The notes: a model not told the origin generated them from the sequence alone. A stretch of 64,000 nt of DNA from Gammaproteobacteria bacterium (GCA_009841615.1 VXLL01000035.1:1-64000); one strand, 5' to 3'; counted from the first letter of the stretch, positions 41,907 to 52,037 are shown. Numbers and translations are program-made.

Positions 41907-43274
41907 CTAGCGAAAGGAGAACGCGCTAAGTTGAAATAGTCTGAGTACTTTTTGAATCATTGCTGCTTCAGCGACATATATCACAGCGATATCCTCTTCT
42001 TGGAACACCGTGCTGTCGTCAATTTCGATCACGTTATCGTCTCGCACGATCGCCAAGATTGAGGCGTTCTGCGGGAGGCTAACTTTATTGACTTTTTTGC
42101 CAGTTACTCGATTTTCACCGGCACTTCCTCGCACTACTGTTTCAAAGACCTCGCAAGTACCAACACGCAGTCGGTGCGCAGCGCGAATATTGTTTTCGTG
42201 TACGAGCGATACTACTGAACTAGAAGTGGCTCGTTGCGGTGATAGTGCGACATCAATGTTAGTTTCATTTAGTAGACGAACGTACGGGTCTTGATTCAGC
42301 AAGGTGATCGTTTGGCGAGCTCCTTCTTGTTTCGCAAGCAGAGAAGACATCACGTTAATCTCGTCGTCATTCGTGACCGCTACGAAAACATCTGTATCCG
42401 CGATTTCGCATTCACGCTGTTTGATCGCATCCGTTGCATCGCCGGGATAGACGATGCCGTCCTGTAATTTGTCGGCCGCGAACCGCGCGTGCTCCGGATC
42501 AGGTTCGATCAAGCGCACCGAGTGATCGACTTGTAGAACCTTTGCTAACGAAGTACCAATGCGACCTGCTCCAGCGATCAATACCTTACGTTCAGGTTGA
42601 ACAGAACCCAGACACTCAGACAGAATGTTCGACACTTCTTCGGTGGGAGCACAAAAATAGATTTCGTCTTTGCGTTGGATTTCGCTCGTTCGGTCAAGAG
42701 GAACGAACTTTCGAAACGCCGCGACGAAGCGCGTTCTGCTGGTTAGATTCCAGTTCAACACAGCATCTACGGTCATGCCGCACGGAGGCATATTTCGAAG
42801 AGCTCGAAAGCCGACAAAAATCACTTTGTTGTCAGCAAGAGAAGCGACTTCAAAGGTGCGAGGATACTTTAGTAGCTGTTCAATTTGGGCGCGGACTTCA
42901 TTTTCGGGATTTATCACTACCAGATTGTCGAGATATTTAGATTTATACCTCGCAATCCTTGCATAGTCTTGCGATCTTAATCGAATGATCACCTTCGGGG
43001 TTTCGTAAACGGAGCGCGCCACCTGCGAGGCCACGATATTGATTTCATCGCGCCCCGTGACGGCGATGACCATATCCGCCTCATCGACGTTCGCTTGTTC
43101 TAGTACGTGGGGTTCTGCAGCGTTACCCGAGATCGTGATGACCCCGTCTAGCTTCTGCAGTCTTTCAAGTTGTGTTACATTCCTATCCACCACCGTGATC
43201 CGGTGCAAGTGGTCATTGAGCGTTTCTGCGAGTGTGCCGCCAACGGCGCCGGCACCGAGGATTACTATGTTCAT
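41907..43274 (-). CDS. trkA: Trk potassium transporter NAD-binding subunit
   Basis: 455 residues in two tandem halves, each a Rossmann RCK domain (GAGAVGG at residues 7-13 and GAGRIGTS near 233-240) plus a TrkA-C domain. It binds NAD(H)/ATP and gates TrkH from the cytosol. Its start overlaps the rsmB stop by four bases, giving a fmt-rsmB-trkA-trkH chain as in pseudomonads. Confidence 0.96.
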   Translation of the reverse strand: MNIVILGAGAVGGTLAETLNDHLHRITVVDRNVTQLERLQKLDGVITISGNAAEPHVLEQANVDEADMVIAVTGRDEINIVASQVARSVYETPKVIIRLRSQDYARIARYKSKYLDNLVVINPENEVRAQIEQLLKYPRTFEVASLADNKVIFVGFRALRNMPPCGMTVDAVLNWNLTSRTRFVAAFRKFVPLDRTSEIQRKDEIYFCAPTEEVSNILSECLGSVQPERKVLIAGAGRIGTSLAKVLQVDHSVRLIEPDPEHARFAADKLQDGIVYPGDATDAIKQRECEIADTDVFVAVTNDDEINVMSSLLAKQEGARQTITLLNQDPYVRLLNETNIDVALSPQRATSSSVVSLVHENNIRAAHRLRVGTCEVFETVVRGSAGENRVTGKKVNKVSLPQNASILAIVRDDNVIEIDDSTVFQEEDIAVIYVAEAAMIQKVLRLFQLSAFSFR

Positions 43275-44563
43275 GAACTACTGTATTGTTTTCTCAGTCG
43301 CGCAAAGAAAAACCCATCATAAGCTTGTTCCTTAGGGAGGGTTTGCCATCCGCTAGCCGTGGACCGTCCAATGGGTAGTTCAAACGGTTCGATAGCGATG
43401 TCCTGATGTTCCTCTTGAAAACGCGTTATGACTTCATCGTTTTCTTCTTTGAAAATCGAACAAGTGCAGTACACCAAGACCCCGTCGGGCGCTAAGACGG
43501 TCCAAAGATTGTTAAGCAGATTGAGCTGCAATACTGCAGCTTGGGAGACATCAGCTTCGTTTCTCGTAACTTTAATGTCTGGATGCCTGTTGAGAGTACC
43601 TGAACCTGAACAGGGGGCGTCCAACAGGATTCGGTCATAGGGTGTGCCGTCCCACCAAGAAGTAGTTGTTAAATCACCGCGTTTAAACACTAGCTTTAGG
43701 TCTTTTTCACTATTCATAGGGATGTTCCACGTGGAACACTCTGCTTTGATATCATAGGCGTCTACGGGGTTAGAGGGAAATAAGTCTGCGATTTGTCGCG
43801 ACTTTACACCTGGTGCCGCACAAGCATCCAGTATTCGATGATCTGGTTGTGGTTCCAACAAAGATACCGGTAATTGCGAGGCAAGATCTTGGACGCAGAA
43901 ATAGCCTTCTTCATATCCTGGTAACTTACTCCTCGACATCGGTTTTACGAGAGTAATCGCATTGTCTAGTGCCGTTTGTTTGAATGGAATTTTAGAATTT
44001 TGTAAGAGATCACAGTAATCTGAGCTGCTAATTTCGCTCACATTGATTCGAAGAGTCATGGGTGCTCTCGCGGTACTCGATTGATAAATCTCATTGGATT
44101 CGCTAGGATAGTCCGCTCTGATTCGATCGATCATCCATCGAGGTAGTTCATAACGAGCTTCATCCATACTTGGTTCGATCGCCGTATCGTATCGACGCAG
44201 AATCGCATTGATTAAACTGCTAGCAGATGTCTTCCCAATTTTTTTAGCCGCTGTAACGACATGCGCTACGGCCAACGGAGCCGGAAGAGTGGAATACTGT
44301 AACTGGCACGCCCCAAGTAAGAGTAAACACTTTACTTCGATATCCAATTGATCAAGTGGTCGATGAGAAATATCAGACAATCGTTGATGTAACGAGTAAT
44401 AGTGCCGAAATGTTGTGTAGCACAGAAACGTTAGCAATGCGATGTCTTTGGATTCATGATGTTCGTACAACGCTTCTTCTAGGGGTTGACCCTGCAATAC
44501 TTTAGTGAGGATCTTCGCCGCCAGGAAGTTGGGGCTATGTCGCCTAGTCGAATTGGATGCCAT
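43271..44563 (-). CDS. rsmB: 16S rRNA (cytosine-967-C5) methyltransferase
   Basis: 430 residues from the ATG at 44563; this start overlaps the fmt end by 20 bases and gives the expected N-terminus, while a start at 44605 would add 14 residues inside fmt. It has an N-terminal NusB-like RNA-binding domain and a C-terminal Rossmann domain with the two catalytic cysteines in DAPCSGSGTL and YCTCSIFKEEND. It makes m5C967. A parS site lies inside the coding sequence, read as CSTWN. Confidence 0.95.
   Translation of the reverse strand: MASNSTRRHSPNFLAAKILTKVLQGQPLEEALYEHHESKDIALLTFLCYTTFRHYYSLHQRLSDISHRPLDQLDIEVKCLLLLGACQLQYSTLPAPLAVAHVVTAAKKIGKTSASSLINAILRRYDTAIEPSMDEARYELPRWMIDRIRADYPSESNEIYQSSTARAPMTLRINVSEISSSDYCDLLQNSKIPFKQTALDNAITLVKPMSRSKLPGYEEGYFCVQDLASQLPVSLLEPQPDHRILDACAAPGVKSRQIADLFPSNPVDAYDIKAECSTWNIPMNSEKDLKLVFKRGDLTTTSWWDGTPYDRILLDAPCSGSGTLNRHPDIKVTRNEADVSQAAVLQLNLLNNLWTVLAPDGVLVYCTCSIFKEENDEVITRFQEEHQDIAIEPFELPIGRSTASGWQTLPKEQAYDGFFFARLRKQYSSS
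43723..43738. promoter_or_regulatory. parS: parS site 3, inside rsmB
   Basis: A third perfect TGTTCCACGTGGAACA, 13.3 kb from oriC, within the rsmB reading frame (codons TGT TCC ACG TGG AAC). Confidence 0.88.
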
Positions 44564-45467
44564 CTTCAAGCAACTGACCGAACCCGTTGAGTGCCGATTC
44601 GGCACTCAGCGGAGTTCCTTTCCCACGATTTAACTGCACGGTTCGCAGCAGTAAGCCATCTTGCTCGCAACCGATCGTGATTGTTCTATCCGCACGATAC
44701 AGTCTTCCAGGAAAAAAATCGCCTTTCCGCACGGATGCGTCCAAAATGCGGATACGCAACTCTTGTCGAGAGGTAAAAGCTGCATTTCGACCAACAAACG
44801 CGCGCACTTTACGTTCATTAACTATTGCTGTTTGTCCCCAATCTATACGGGCGTCATCGGTAGATAAACGGGGCGCGTAAGTAACTCCAGTTCTTGCTTG
44901 CGGTCTTGGTACCGGCTTGTCTTTAGCACTGAAGCCTTTCAACACAGTCAGAAGTGCACTACCGCCTATTCTGGCAAGTTGGTTGGATAGAGACGTGGAG
45001 GTTTCTGTTCCATCTAATGGGTGTCTCTGTTGTAAATATATTGGTCCAGCGTCGAGTTTAGATTCGATTTGCATGATACTAACACCCGTAGTTTTGTCAC
45101 CGTGCAATATCGCGTGTTCAATCGGAGATGCCCCGCGCCATCGTGGAAGGAGCGAAGCATGTACATTTATACATCCATAAAGCGGGGCATTGAGAACTGA
45201 ACGTGGCAAAATTTGGCCGTATGCCGCGATCGCGAGCAACTCTAACTCTTCAAGTGATTTCACGCACTCTTCGATGTTGTTTGGAGCAGCGATAGGAATT
45301 TTTTCTTGCTGTGCTAGTGCGTACACGGGAGTGTATTGAATCTTTTGTCCCCGGCCTGTTGGTTTCGAAGTCTGGGTAATGACCAGTTGAGGTCTGAGTC
45401 CTGCATCAAGGACAATTTGGAGAATGTCAGCTGCGAATTTGGGACTCCCAGCAAAGCCGAATTGCAT
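44544..45467 (-). CDS. fmt: methionyl-tRNA formyltransferase
   Basis: 307 residues. The N-terminal formyl-transferase fold has the active-site segment NVHASLLPRWRGASPIEHAI with Asn and His, and the C-terminal oligonucleotide-binding domain follows. It formylates initiator Met-tRNA using 10-formyl-tetrahydrofolate. It follows def by 19 bases on the same strand. Confidence 0.96.
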   Translation of the reverse strand: MQFGFAGSPKFAADILQIVLDAGLRPQLVITQTSKPTGRGQKIQYTPVYALAQQEKIPIAAPNNIEECVKSLEELELLAIAAYGQILPRSVLNAPLYGCINVHASLLPRWRGASPIEHAILHGDKTTGVSIMQIESKLDAGPIYLQQRHPLDGTETSTSLSNQLARIGGSALLTVLKGFSAKDKPVPRPQARTGVTYAPRLSTDDARIDWGQTAIVNERKVRAFVGRNAAFTSRQELRIRILDASVRKGDFFPGRLYRADRTITIGCEQDGLLLRTVQLNRGKGTPLSAESALNGFGQLLEDGIQFD

Positions 45468-45486
45468 GGTGATTTGCGCGCCGCCG

Positions 45487-46023
45487 TTAAGACCTCGCTT
45501 TGCGGAGCTTTTGTCGTATTCGAATTTGTTTCAGACGGGATAAGTAATCGACAAATAACGTACCGTTTAGGTGATCGATCTCATGTTGAATACAACTGGC
45601 TTCCAATCCTGTTGCCTCTTTCTCAAACTGATTCCCATATACGTCGTACGCAGAAACCTGTACATGGGACGGACGTTCGACTTCGTCGTAGAAATTTGGG
45701 ACAGAAAGACACCCTTCTTCCAGAACTTGGGAACCGCTGGTGGAGTTCAAGACCGGATTGACAAATACTTGAGGTTCTTTCCAATCTCCACTTAGATCAA
45801 TAACCAAAATACGAAGCTGGACGTTTACCTGTGTTGCAGCTAGACCTATACCGCCTTCTTCGTACATAGTGTGAAGCAGATCTAAGGCTAATTGTCGTAG
45901 TTCTGGGTTGAATTCTTCAACCGGTTGCGCCACCTTACGTAGATTGGGATGTGGATGGACTAAGATTGGGAGGGCTTTCGAATTTAGTTTATCTGAATCC
46001 GAAATTTCCATAGGAGCTATCAC
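45487..46023 (-). CDS. def: peptide deformylase
   Basis: 178 residues. All three motifs are present: GIGLAATQ (58-65), EGCLS with metal ligand Cys105, and QHEIDHLNG with His147, Glu148 and His151. It removes the formyl group from nascent proteins, pairing with fmt next to it. The start may instead be Met5 (46011). The first gene of the minus-strand def-fmt-rsmB-trkA-trkH group. Confidence 0.95.
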   Translation of the reverse strand: MIAPMEISDSDKLNSKALPILVHPHPNLRKVAQPVEEFNPELRQLALDLLHTMYEEGGIGLAATQVNVQLRILVIDLSGDWKEPQVFVNPVLNSTSGSQVLEEGCLSVPNFYDEVERPSHVQVSAYDVYGNQFEKEATGLEASCIQHEIDHLNGTLFVDYLSRLKQIRIRQKLRKARS

Positions 46024-46108
46024 AAAGAATATTTGAGGATTTGACTGATTGAAACGAATATTTTAGTTTTGGGTAATTCTTGGCGAATCGTTTTGGTGGA
46101 GTACAAGC

Positions 46109-46711
46109 ATGCGAAGCTATATTCCGAAAAGAGTCGGAATAGGAAGTCAAAAGACTAAACGCATGAGATCTCCGTTGTCAATCGCTAATGGTTTAACCTT
46201 CGCGCGCCTGATTATTTCACCCATCAATGTATGGTGTATCCTCGAGGGTAAGTTTGTTCTTAGTAGCGCAATATTTGTCGTCGCGGTCGTCTCAGACGTG
46301 CTCGATGGAATTTTCGCTCGTCGTGAAGCAAATCCCAGCACAATTGGAGGGATCCTTGACCATAGTGCCGATTGTTTCTTCGTTTCGAGCGCTCTTTTTG
46401 CGTTAGCAATCCATGGTAGTGTTCCTTTACTGTTACCCATACTGGTATTGTTAGCGTTTATTCAATACGTACTTGACTCTCGAGTATTTCAACGAGAACA
46501 ACTCGTACCGAGTAAATTAGGTCGTTGGAACGGAATCGGTTACTTTGTTATAGTAGGAATAGTAGTAGGTGAGAACGCGCTAAATTTTGACTGGATATCG
46601 AACCTTTGGATTCGACAGACATTCTCATGGGTGTTAATAGGCTCTACCATTCTCTCAAGCGGAGAACGGTTGTTCCTGTTAGGCAGAAGAAACGCTCGCG
46701 AAGGCCGATAG
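46109..46711 (+). CDS. CDP-alcohol phosphatidyltransferase family membrane protein
   Basis: 200 residues with about five membrane helices. The full family motif is present: D63-V-L-D66-G-I-F-A-R71, then G80-x3-D84-x3-D88. Such enzymes transfer a phosphatidyl group from a CDP-alcohol to a second alcohol, but the acceptor cannot be told from the motif (PgsA-like, phosphatidylinositol or other). The start could also be Met19 at 46163, closer to the first helix. It is divergent from def. Confidence 0.85.
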   Translation: MRSYIPKRVGIGSQKTKRMRSPLSIANGLTFARLIISPINVWCILEGKFVLSSAIFVVAVVSDVLDGIFARREANPSTIGGILDHSADCFFVSSALFALAIHGSVPLLLPILVLLAFIQYVLDSRVFQREQLVPSKLGRWNGIGYFVIVGIVVGENALNFDWISNLWIRQTFSWVLIGSTILSSGERLFLLGRRNAREGR

Positions 46712-46776
46712 TTTAAGGATCGAATACTAAAACATTACTACCGGAGAAGTACCCGTGGTTCTAGTGGGCGCAGAGG

Positions 46777-47595
46777 CTACGGGTCGACAATGAGCGCGAA
46801 TGTAAGTGGACTATCTGGATCACTCAACGATCCAATCACATCGAAATGATGCCGATTCGGCTCGATAGTGACCTGAATATTCGATACGCGATTCTTCCAG
46901 GAGTTTCGAAGCGCGTTTGCTTGGTTTACAAACTCCGGCCTCTCTTCTGAACCTACCCAGCAAGTCACATTCACGGAAGCCATTGGCGTTTGTAACGCAG
47001 GGCTCTCCGCGATGGCTTCATCGAGACTGAGCTGCAGTTGATCGTTCATGCGAGTATGGATAAGATTTCGAAGGTCATGTACTCCACTAATGGACAGGAC
47101 TCGGGCAATACGCGCTTTCGCGTCGTTCGCCAACGGTGAAGTTTCACAGACCATTCGAGTGACGAGATGACCACCCGCTGAATGTCCCGAGAGTACTATT
47201 GGACCGTCTACTCGTTCACTAGAACTTTCGATAGCTTGAGCGATCATATTAGTGATTTCCGAGATTTTTGCCTCTGGTGCCAGAACATAGCTTGGGATCG
47301 CAACTGCCCATCCTTGCTCGCTTGCGCCACCCGCTAAGTGCGACCAGTACGATTTATCAAAGTCGAGCCAATAGCCGCCGTGAACGAAGACAACCAGTCC
47401 TTTAGGTTTGTTCTCAGGCCAAAAGAGATCAATCTTCTGCCTAGAGTGTTCTCCATATGATATGTTCAACTCTACATCTTGATGTTTTGCAATAAATGCG
47501 TCCGCACTGCGCTGCCAAAGATCTGGGTAAGTGGATCCATCTTTTATGTATGCAGCGTTGGAAAAAGCATCGTCCCAATCAATGTTGCTCAACAT
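46777..47595 (-). CDS. alpha/beta hydrolase, probable kynurenine formamidase
   Basis: 272 residues. The oxyanion motif HGGYW at 72-76 is the HGGxW pattern of the arylformamidase (AFMID) branch, and G-H-S139-A-G carries the nucleophile. A late His in NRHHFD near residues 253-258 suits the triad. It would hydrolyse N-formylkynurenine to kynurenine. Divergent from the tryptophan dioxygenase and kynureninase genes, it completes the steps from tryptophan to anthranilate. It is not a metal-dependent KynB-type enzyme. Confidence 0.82.
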   Translation of the reverse strand: MLSNIDWDDAFSNAAYIKDGSTYPDLWQRSADAFIAKHQDVELNISYGEHSRQKIDLFWPENKPKGLVVFVHGGYWLDFDKSYWSHLAGGASEQGWAVAIPSYVLAPEAKISEITNMIAQAIESSSERVDGPIVLSGHSAGGHLVTRMVCETSPLANDAKARIARVLSISGVHDLRNLIHTRMNDQLQLSLDEAIAESPALQTPMASVNVTCWVGSEERPEFVNQANALRNSWKNRVSNIQVTIEPNRHHFDVIGSLSDPDSPLTFALIVDP

Positions 47596-47894
47596 CTACT
47601 CCGATTCTTTTATCCCAAAGTAACACTCATGAGTAAAAAATCCTGCAAAAAATCGCCCGCTCAACGACAGTAACTCTACGTAGTGGATTGATCAAAGTTT
47701 TTAAGGAAGTGTAAGGATTAATCGCAACGAAGCACTCTTTTTTAGTTCAATTTGATGTCGAATCATGCAGTATAATCAATGAACCTACCGACAGAATCGC
47801 AGGTGTGAAGTAGCTCAATAATGAAGAATTTGCACGAGCTATATTGCATACTCGCGCGATTCAATGTCAGAGTCTTCGACCAAGAACAAAATAA
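47596..47894. other. divergent intergenic region of the kynurenine genes
   Basis: This 299-base region separates the formamidase and tryptophan dioxygenase genes. A TATAAT at 47771-47776 on the plus strand may be the -10 of the dioxygenase-kynureninase unit, with only weak -35 candidates. No gene seen. Confidence 0.4.
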
Positions 47895-48719
47895 TTGAGT
47901 TTAGCTGACACCGACAAAGCTGCTGGGCATCCAACTGTCCGATCGTATCGCGATTATTTAAACCTCGACTCAATTCTCTGCGCACAAAACACTCTCACTT
48001 CTTCTCACGACGAGATGCTGTTCATCATTCAGCATCAAACCACAGAATTGTGGATGAAGATGGTCATTCATGAACTGTCCCATGTAAGAAAACACATGGA
48101 AGAAAATAAGTTACAGCATGCGTTCAAGACTCTGAGTCGTGTAGCGCGCATTTTTGACCAGTTGAACGGGGCATGGGAAGTCTTGCGGACGATGACGCCC
48201 AGTGATTACACGGAGTTCCGTTCAAACCTTGGTACAGCATCAGGCATACAGTCGTATCAGTATCGAATGATTGAGTACATGCTTGGAAACAGAGACGTTG
48301 GCGCGTTGAAGATGCACGAGCAAAACGAAGCTGATTACCAAGCGCTTTCAGCAGAACTGGAACAACTAAGCATATATGATCATGCTGTTCGATTACTCTT
48401 CGAAACTCTGGACGGAAACGATGACCTGTTGCCTCCTCCCCAATTGCGTCAGTCTCGACAACCAGATACAAAAATTCAAAAACATTGGCAAATCGTCTAT
48501 GAGAACACGTCAAAGTATTGGGAACTTTATGAGTTAGCGGAAAAACTCGTAGACCTCGAAGATTATTTTCGGCGGTGGCGATTCAATCACGTGACCACGG
48601 TCGAGCGCGTGATCGGATATAAGAAGGGGACAGGTGGATCATCGGGGGTACCATTCCTGTCGAATAGGTTGAAAGTTGTCCTATTCCCTGAGTTGTGGGC
48701 TGTGCGAGGGGATCTTTGA
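47895..48719 (+). CDS. kynA: tryptophan 2,3-dioxygenase
   Basis: 274 residues. His47 in FIIQHQTTELWMK is the active-site His known in Xanthomonas TDO, and the heme-ligand region is FNHVTTVERVIG followed by KKGTGGSSG. It opens the indole ring with O2 to give N-formylkynurenine. The start appears to be TTG at 47895 with a poor ribosome-binding site. It is followed by kynU with a four-base overlap. Confidence 0.94.
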   Translation: MSLADTDKAAGHPTVRSYRDYLNLDSILCAQNTLTSSHDEMLFIIQHQTTELWMKMVIHELSHVRKHMEENKLQHAFKTLSRVARIFDQLNGAWEVLRTMTPSDYTEFRSNLGTASGIQSYQYRMIEYMLGNRDVGALKMHEQNEADYQALSAELEQLSIYDHAVRLLFETLDGNDDLLPPPQLRQSRQPDTKIQKHWQIVYENTSKYWELYELAEKLVDLEDYFRRWRFNHVTTVERVIGYKKGTGGSSGVPFLSNRLKVVLFPELWAVRGDL

Positions 48720-49915
48720 CTTCGAAATTGCCTCTGCTGCGCAAAGAGCTCTTCGACATACCCAAAGACATCATTTATCTCGACGGTAATTCGCTTGGAC
48801 CGCCGATTCGTGGTAGTACAGAATGTGCGGATCAGGTCATTAGCGACGAGTGGGGACAAGAACTCATCAAGGCTTGGAACACCGCGGGCTGGATGTCGTT
48901 GCCACAGACTGTTGGGAACCAGATCGCTCCCGTAATTGGAGTGTCCCCGGATACAGTAGCCACGGGTGACACACTTTCAATTAAGCTCTATCAAGCCTTG
49001 GCCGCCGCATTAAGCTTGCGTCCTGATCGAAGGGTTCTACTTTCCGATGCAGGCAATTTTCCAACAGATCTATACATGGCGCAAGGTCTGATCGACACGA
49101 TGGATAGAGGACACAAGCTTCGAACACCACCGCCGGAAGAAGTTTTGGATTCAATCAATGAGAGAGTCGCCGTAGTGTTTTTAACCCATGTCGACTACCG
49201 AACCGGGCGCGTGCATGACATTGAAGGGATCACTCGACGGGCACATGAAGTTGGCGCGGTAACGATATGGGATTTGGCACATTCTGCGGGTGCTGTGCCG
49301 TTATCTATGGAAAGTTCTCATACGGAGTTCGCCGTAGGTTGTACGTACAAATATCTCAATGGGGGACCAGGTGCACCGGCGTTTATTTACGTTCGCCCTG
49401 ATATCGTAACGTCAATTACCCCTGCATTGACGGGTTGGTTGGGACACCGAGATCCGTTCGCGATGGAGTTGAAATATAGGCCGTCTGCGAGTACGGAACG
49501 CTTCCGTATCGGTAGCCCATCAATCATACAGTTCAAATTACTAGAACTAGCGATGAGAGTTTGGGAGGATGTAGACATGGCAGAGCTTCGAGCGTCTTCC
49601 ATAGCCTTAACTAGTCTGTTTATTGAGGAAATAGAGAGACGATGTCCCATGTTGACGCTCGTTACGCCGCGCGACCCAGAACAACGGGGTTCTCAGGTGT
49701 CATTCGCGTCAGAGCACGGCTATCCGATCATGCAGGCATTAATTGAGCGGGGAGTCATTGGCGATTTTCGACGACCCAACATCATGCGTTTCGGGATCGC
49801 GCCACTCTACTTAGACGAGAATGACATCGTTAAGGCTGCTGAAATTCTCGAAGAGATTATGAAGAATGAAACCTGGCGCGAGTCCAAGTATCAACAAATA
49901 AAAGGTGTCACCTAG
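48716..49915 (+). CDS. kynU: kynureninase
   Basis: 399 residues from TTG at 48716, with GAGGG five bases upstream and the TTG overlapping the kynA stop (TTGA). A longer frame starts at GTG 48695 inside kynA. It is a PLP fold-type I enzyme: the start of the catalytic domain has IYLDGNSLGPP, and the cofactor Lys is in CTYKYLNGGPGAP. It cleaves kynurenine to anthranilate and alanine. Confidence 0.93.
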   Translation: MTSKLPLLRKELFDIPKDIIYLDGNSLGPPIRGSTECADQVISDEWGQELIKAWNTAGWMSLPQTVGNQIAPVIGVSPDTVATGDTLSIKLYQALAAALSLRPDRRVLLSDAGNFPTDLYMAQGLIDTMDRGHKLRTPPPEEVLDSINERVAVVFLTHVDYRTGRVHDIEGITRRAHEVGAVTIWDLAHSAGAVPLSMESSHTEFAVGCTYKYLNGGPGAPAFIYVRPDIVTSITPALTGWLGHRDPFAMELKYRPSASTERFRIGSPSIIQFKLLELAMRVWEDVDMAELRASSIALTSLFIEEIERRCPMLTLVTPRDPEQRGSQVSFASEHGYPIMQALIERGVIGDFRRPNIMRFGIAPLYLDENDIVKAAEILEEIMKNETWRESKYQQIKGVT

Positions 49916-50014
49916 GGACCGTACCCAATGTTGCCCACCCTTTGGTTATTTCAATGAGACGACTGCGATGGGGCAACAATCATTACACACTAATACGTTG
50001 CCAGATTGAGCTAG

Positions 50015-50668
50015 TCAGCCCTCATTCGCGTCGCTAGCTTCTTCGTCCGCATCCATTGTTTCCTCTAACTGCTTCAACCGCTCCTTAAAGTCTGCAACGG
50101 CTTTGTCAGCCTCTTCGAACACTATTGTTTCAGTAGCCACGTTGCCTTCCTGTCTTAGTTCAAAGAGTAATTCATCCGATTCCGAGATCGACTTTAACCA
50201 TTGATCCGCAACCTCTTGCGAAACTACGGTTGACACCCAATTTTGCTCTTCTGGATAGTAAGCCGTCAATGGGGGCCCGTCATTCCGATGAAACTCTGCT
50301 GTTTTTGCTTTGTCTTTGTCAAATCGGTAACGAACATGAGTCTGATTCTCGTTTGGAAGAAATGAATGGTTTTCAAACGTAACATTAAAAAACATTTGAC
50401 CATTTGTAGCCAAATCCGGCCTCGAATTGATGACCACGCCTACAAATATGTCTTCCTCCTCGTCGACCGTAAAACAGGCCAAGTACAACGATCGCACATC
50501 GGTGAATTTGTCCACCAGATCAAGGAGACTGCAATTACCATATTCCTTTTCATTTTCAACGTCATGCAATTCGAATTCAATCGGCTCATCAACCGGCTCG
50601 CTCGCCGTGTAATACACTGCGGATAAGAACAATAATGTCGTTATTCCTAATCTCATTCTCTTACTCAT
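50015..50668 (-). CDS. exported protein of unknown function
   Basis: 217 residues. It has a signal peptide at about residues 1-22 ([19 protein letters not shown]) with no lipobox Cys directly after it, then an acidic mixed region with Cys at about 47 and 64 that might form one disulphide, and a C-terminal charged coiled coil rich in Glu and Asp ([15 protein letters not shown]). No family recognised. Convergent with kynU. Confidence 0.6.
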
Positions 50669-50931
50669 TTACGTAATCCCAATTTCGTTCTAGTGACTCA
50701 CAAGTAATTGATGCAAAGTTCATCGCTTCAGTTCGTGAGAGAGAGTACGGCGTACTTCCAGCATTTGTCAGTTAGACGCGCCGAAATGCCTCACGCTGAT
50801 GTATACGATCAGCTTTCCTACTATTGTATAGTTTTTTTGTGATTCGCCGCGAGACTTCCACTCTTCGCACGTTTGTAAACGATACACCATACGGGTACCA
50901 ATTTAGGAATGCACGCTCAAATTCGCCTGAT

Positions 50932-51915
50932 TTACTGATCGAACAACTCACGATTGGCGCGAGGTAAAAAGCACACGCCGATGAGAGCATTAAATACTAC
51001 GAAGAATGTGTGCATCACCAGACTAAATGCTCCGACTTCGGGATAATCCGGAAAAACTACCGTCCAAATGACCAAAGCTCCTGCGTGGAATGGTAACGGC
51101 AGGGCTGCAGCCATAAAGATCAGTGGCAAAAAGACCAACATTTGACCTGTATTTGCCTCAACGTTAAACACCGCAAGAGCAATAGTGTAGACGAGTACAG
51201 CACCGATCATATTCGGCGCTTTAAACAATATCGTTAATACGTAATGATGAAACTGTGCTTCACGTAGCGCATGTAGAACGCTTATGTCTCGAAGTTTAAA
51301 CTCCTTAAGAATGTATCCTCGAAAATAGGCTAGATGGAAAGGAAAATACACGAATGCAAAAATGAAGACTGCTGGCAGGATGAAATCGAGAGGGAGCGCG
51401 GTCGACGCTTGTTGCACGTATCCGAAGAACACTATGAGACCAACCGATGAGAATAGTAGTAGCTGATATATTTCGCAGACACCAATGAAGATCATGGACG
51501 AAAGCGCTTTCCATCCCGGAACTTGATAGGTCTTGAAGAGATAGAGTGACATGGCTCCTTTCCCGACCTGTTCGTTTACCAGCGATAAGATATAGGCACT
51601 TGCTCGAATGGGCAGAACGTTGCCATACTTGAGCTCAGGAGCGTTGAACCAACGTAGCACGCGCCAAGTTACATTGGAATCTACCAGGAAGAAAAAGACC
51701 GAATAAGGCATCATCACCGAAAGCCATAACAACCAGTTTGCTGCCCCGAAGAAATCGAGTAGATATCGCCACGCTGATATACTCTCTTTCGCAGCGGTGC
51801 TAGCAATTTTGGTGTAGACCCAATAGAAACATCCAGCGGCGAGCAGCCAGGTCAGCGTTTTAAACAACCAACTCCAAACGCGCTTTGGTCTAGGCTTGTT
51901 TTCTTGGTCCGGCAT
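50932..51915 (-). CDS. multi-pass membrane protein, flippase/LPG-synthase-like
   Basis: 327 residues with about eight hydrophobic segments and a short basic N-terminus. The pattern of helices and the segment RASAYILSLVNEQVGKGAMSLYLFK resemble the lysylphosphatidylglycerol synthase transmembrane (UPF0104, YbhN-like) family, but the match is from memory. Its role would be in lipid or lipid-linked handling; no enzymatic motif is seen. The 263-base gap before the next gene (50669-50931) shows nothing clear. Confidence 0.6.
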   Translation of the reverse strand: MPDQENKPRPKRVWSWLFKTLTWLLAAGCFYWVYTKIASTAAKESISAWRYLLDFFGAANWLLWLSVMMPYSVFFFLVDSNVTWRVLRWFNAPELKYGNVLPIRASAYILSLVNEQVGKGAMSLYLFKTYQVPGWKALSSMIFIGVCEIYQLLLFSSVGLIVFFGYVQQASTALPLDFILPAVFIFAFVYFPFHLAYFRGYILKEFKLRDISVLHALREAQFHHYVLTILFKAPNMIGAVLVYTIALAVFNVEANTGQMLVFLPLIFMAAALPLPFHAGALVIWTVVFPDYPEVGAFSLVMHTFFVVFNALIGVCFLPRANRELFDQ

Positions 51916-52037
51916 GATCTAAAAAGGATGTGAGAATAGAGGGTCGAGCGACCTCGCAAACGAGAGCAATGTTATCGACCTATTTATACAGAACAAGCAA
52001 CGAGCATGTTCATATGTAGTCCTAGCGATTTACACAA

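Noticed and set aside
49929..49978. Inverted repeat TGTTGCCC / GGGCAACA between kynU and the exported-protein gene
   Set aside because: The stem is only 8 bp with a loop of over 30 bases and no T-run, so a terminator call is not supported.
50772..50990. 72-codon minus-strand frame in the gap before the flippase-like gene end
   Set aside because: It overlaps the 3' end of the membrane protein gene, lacks a ribosome-binding site and resembles no protein.
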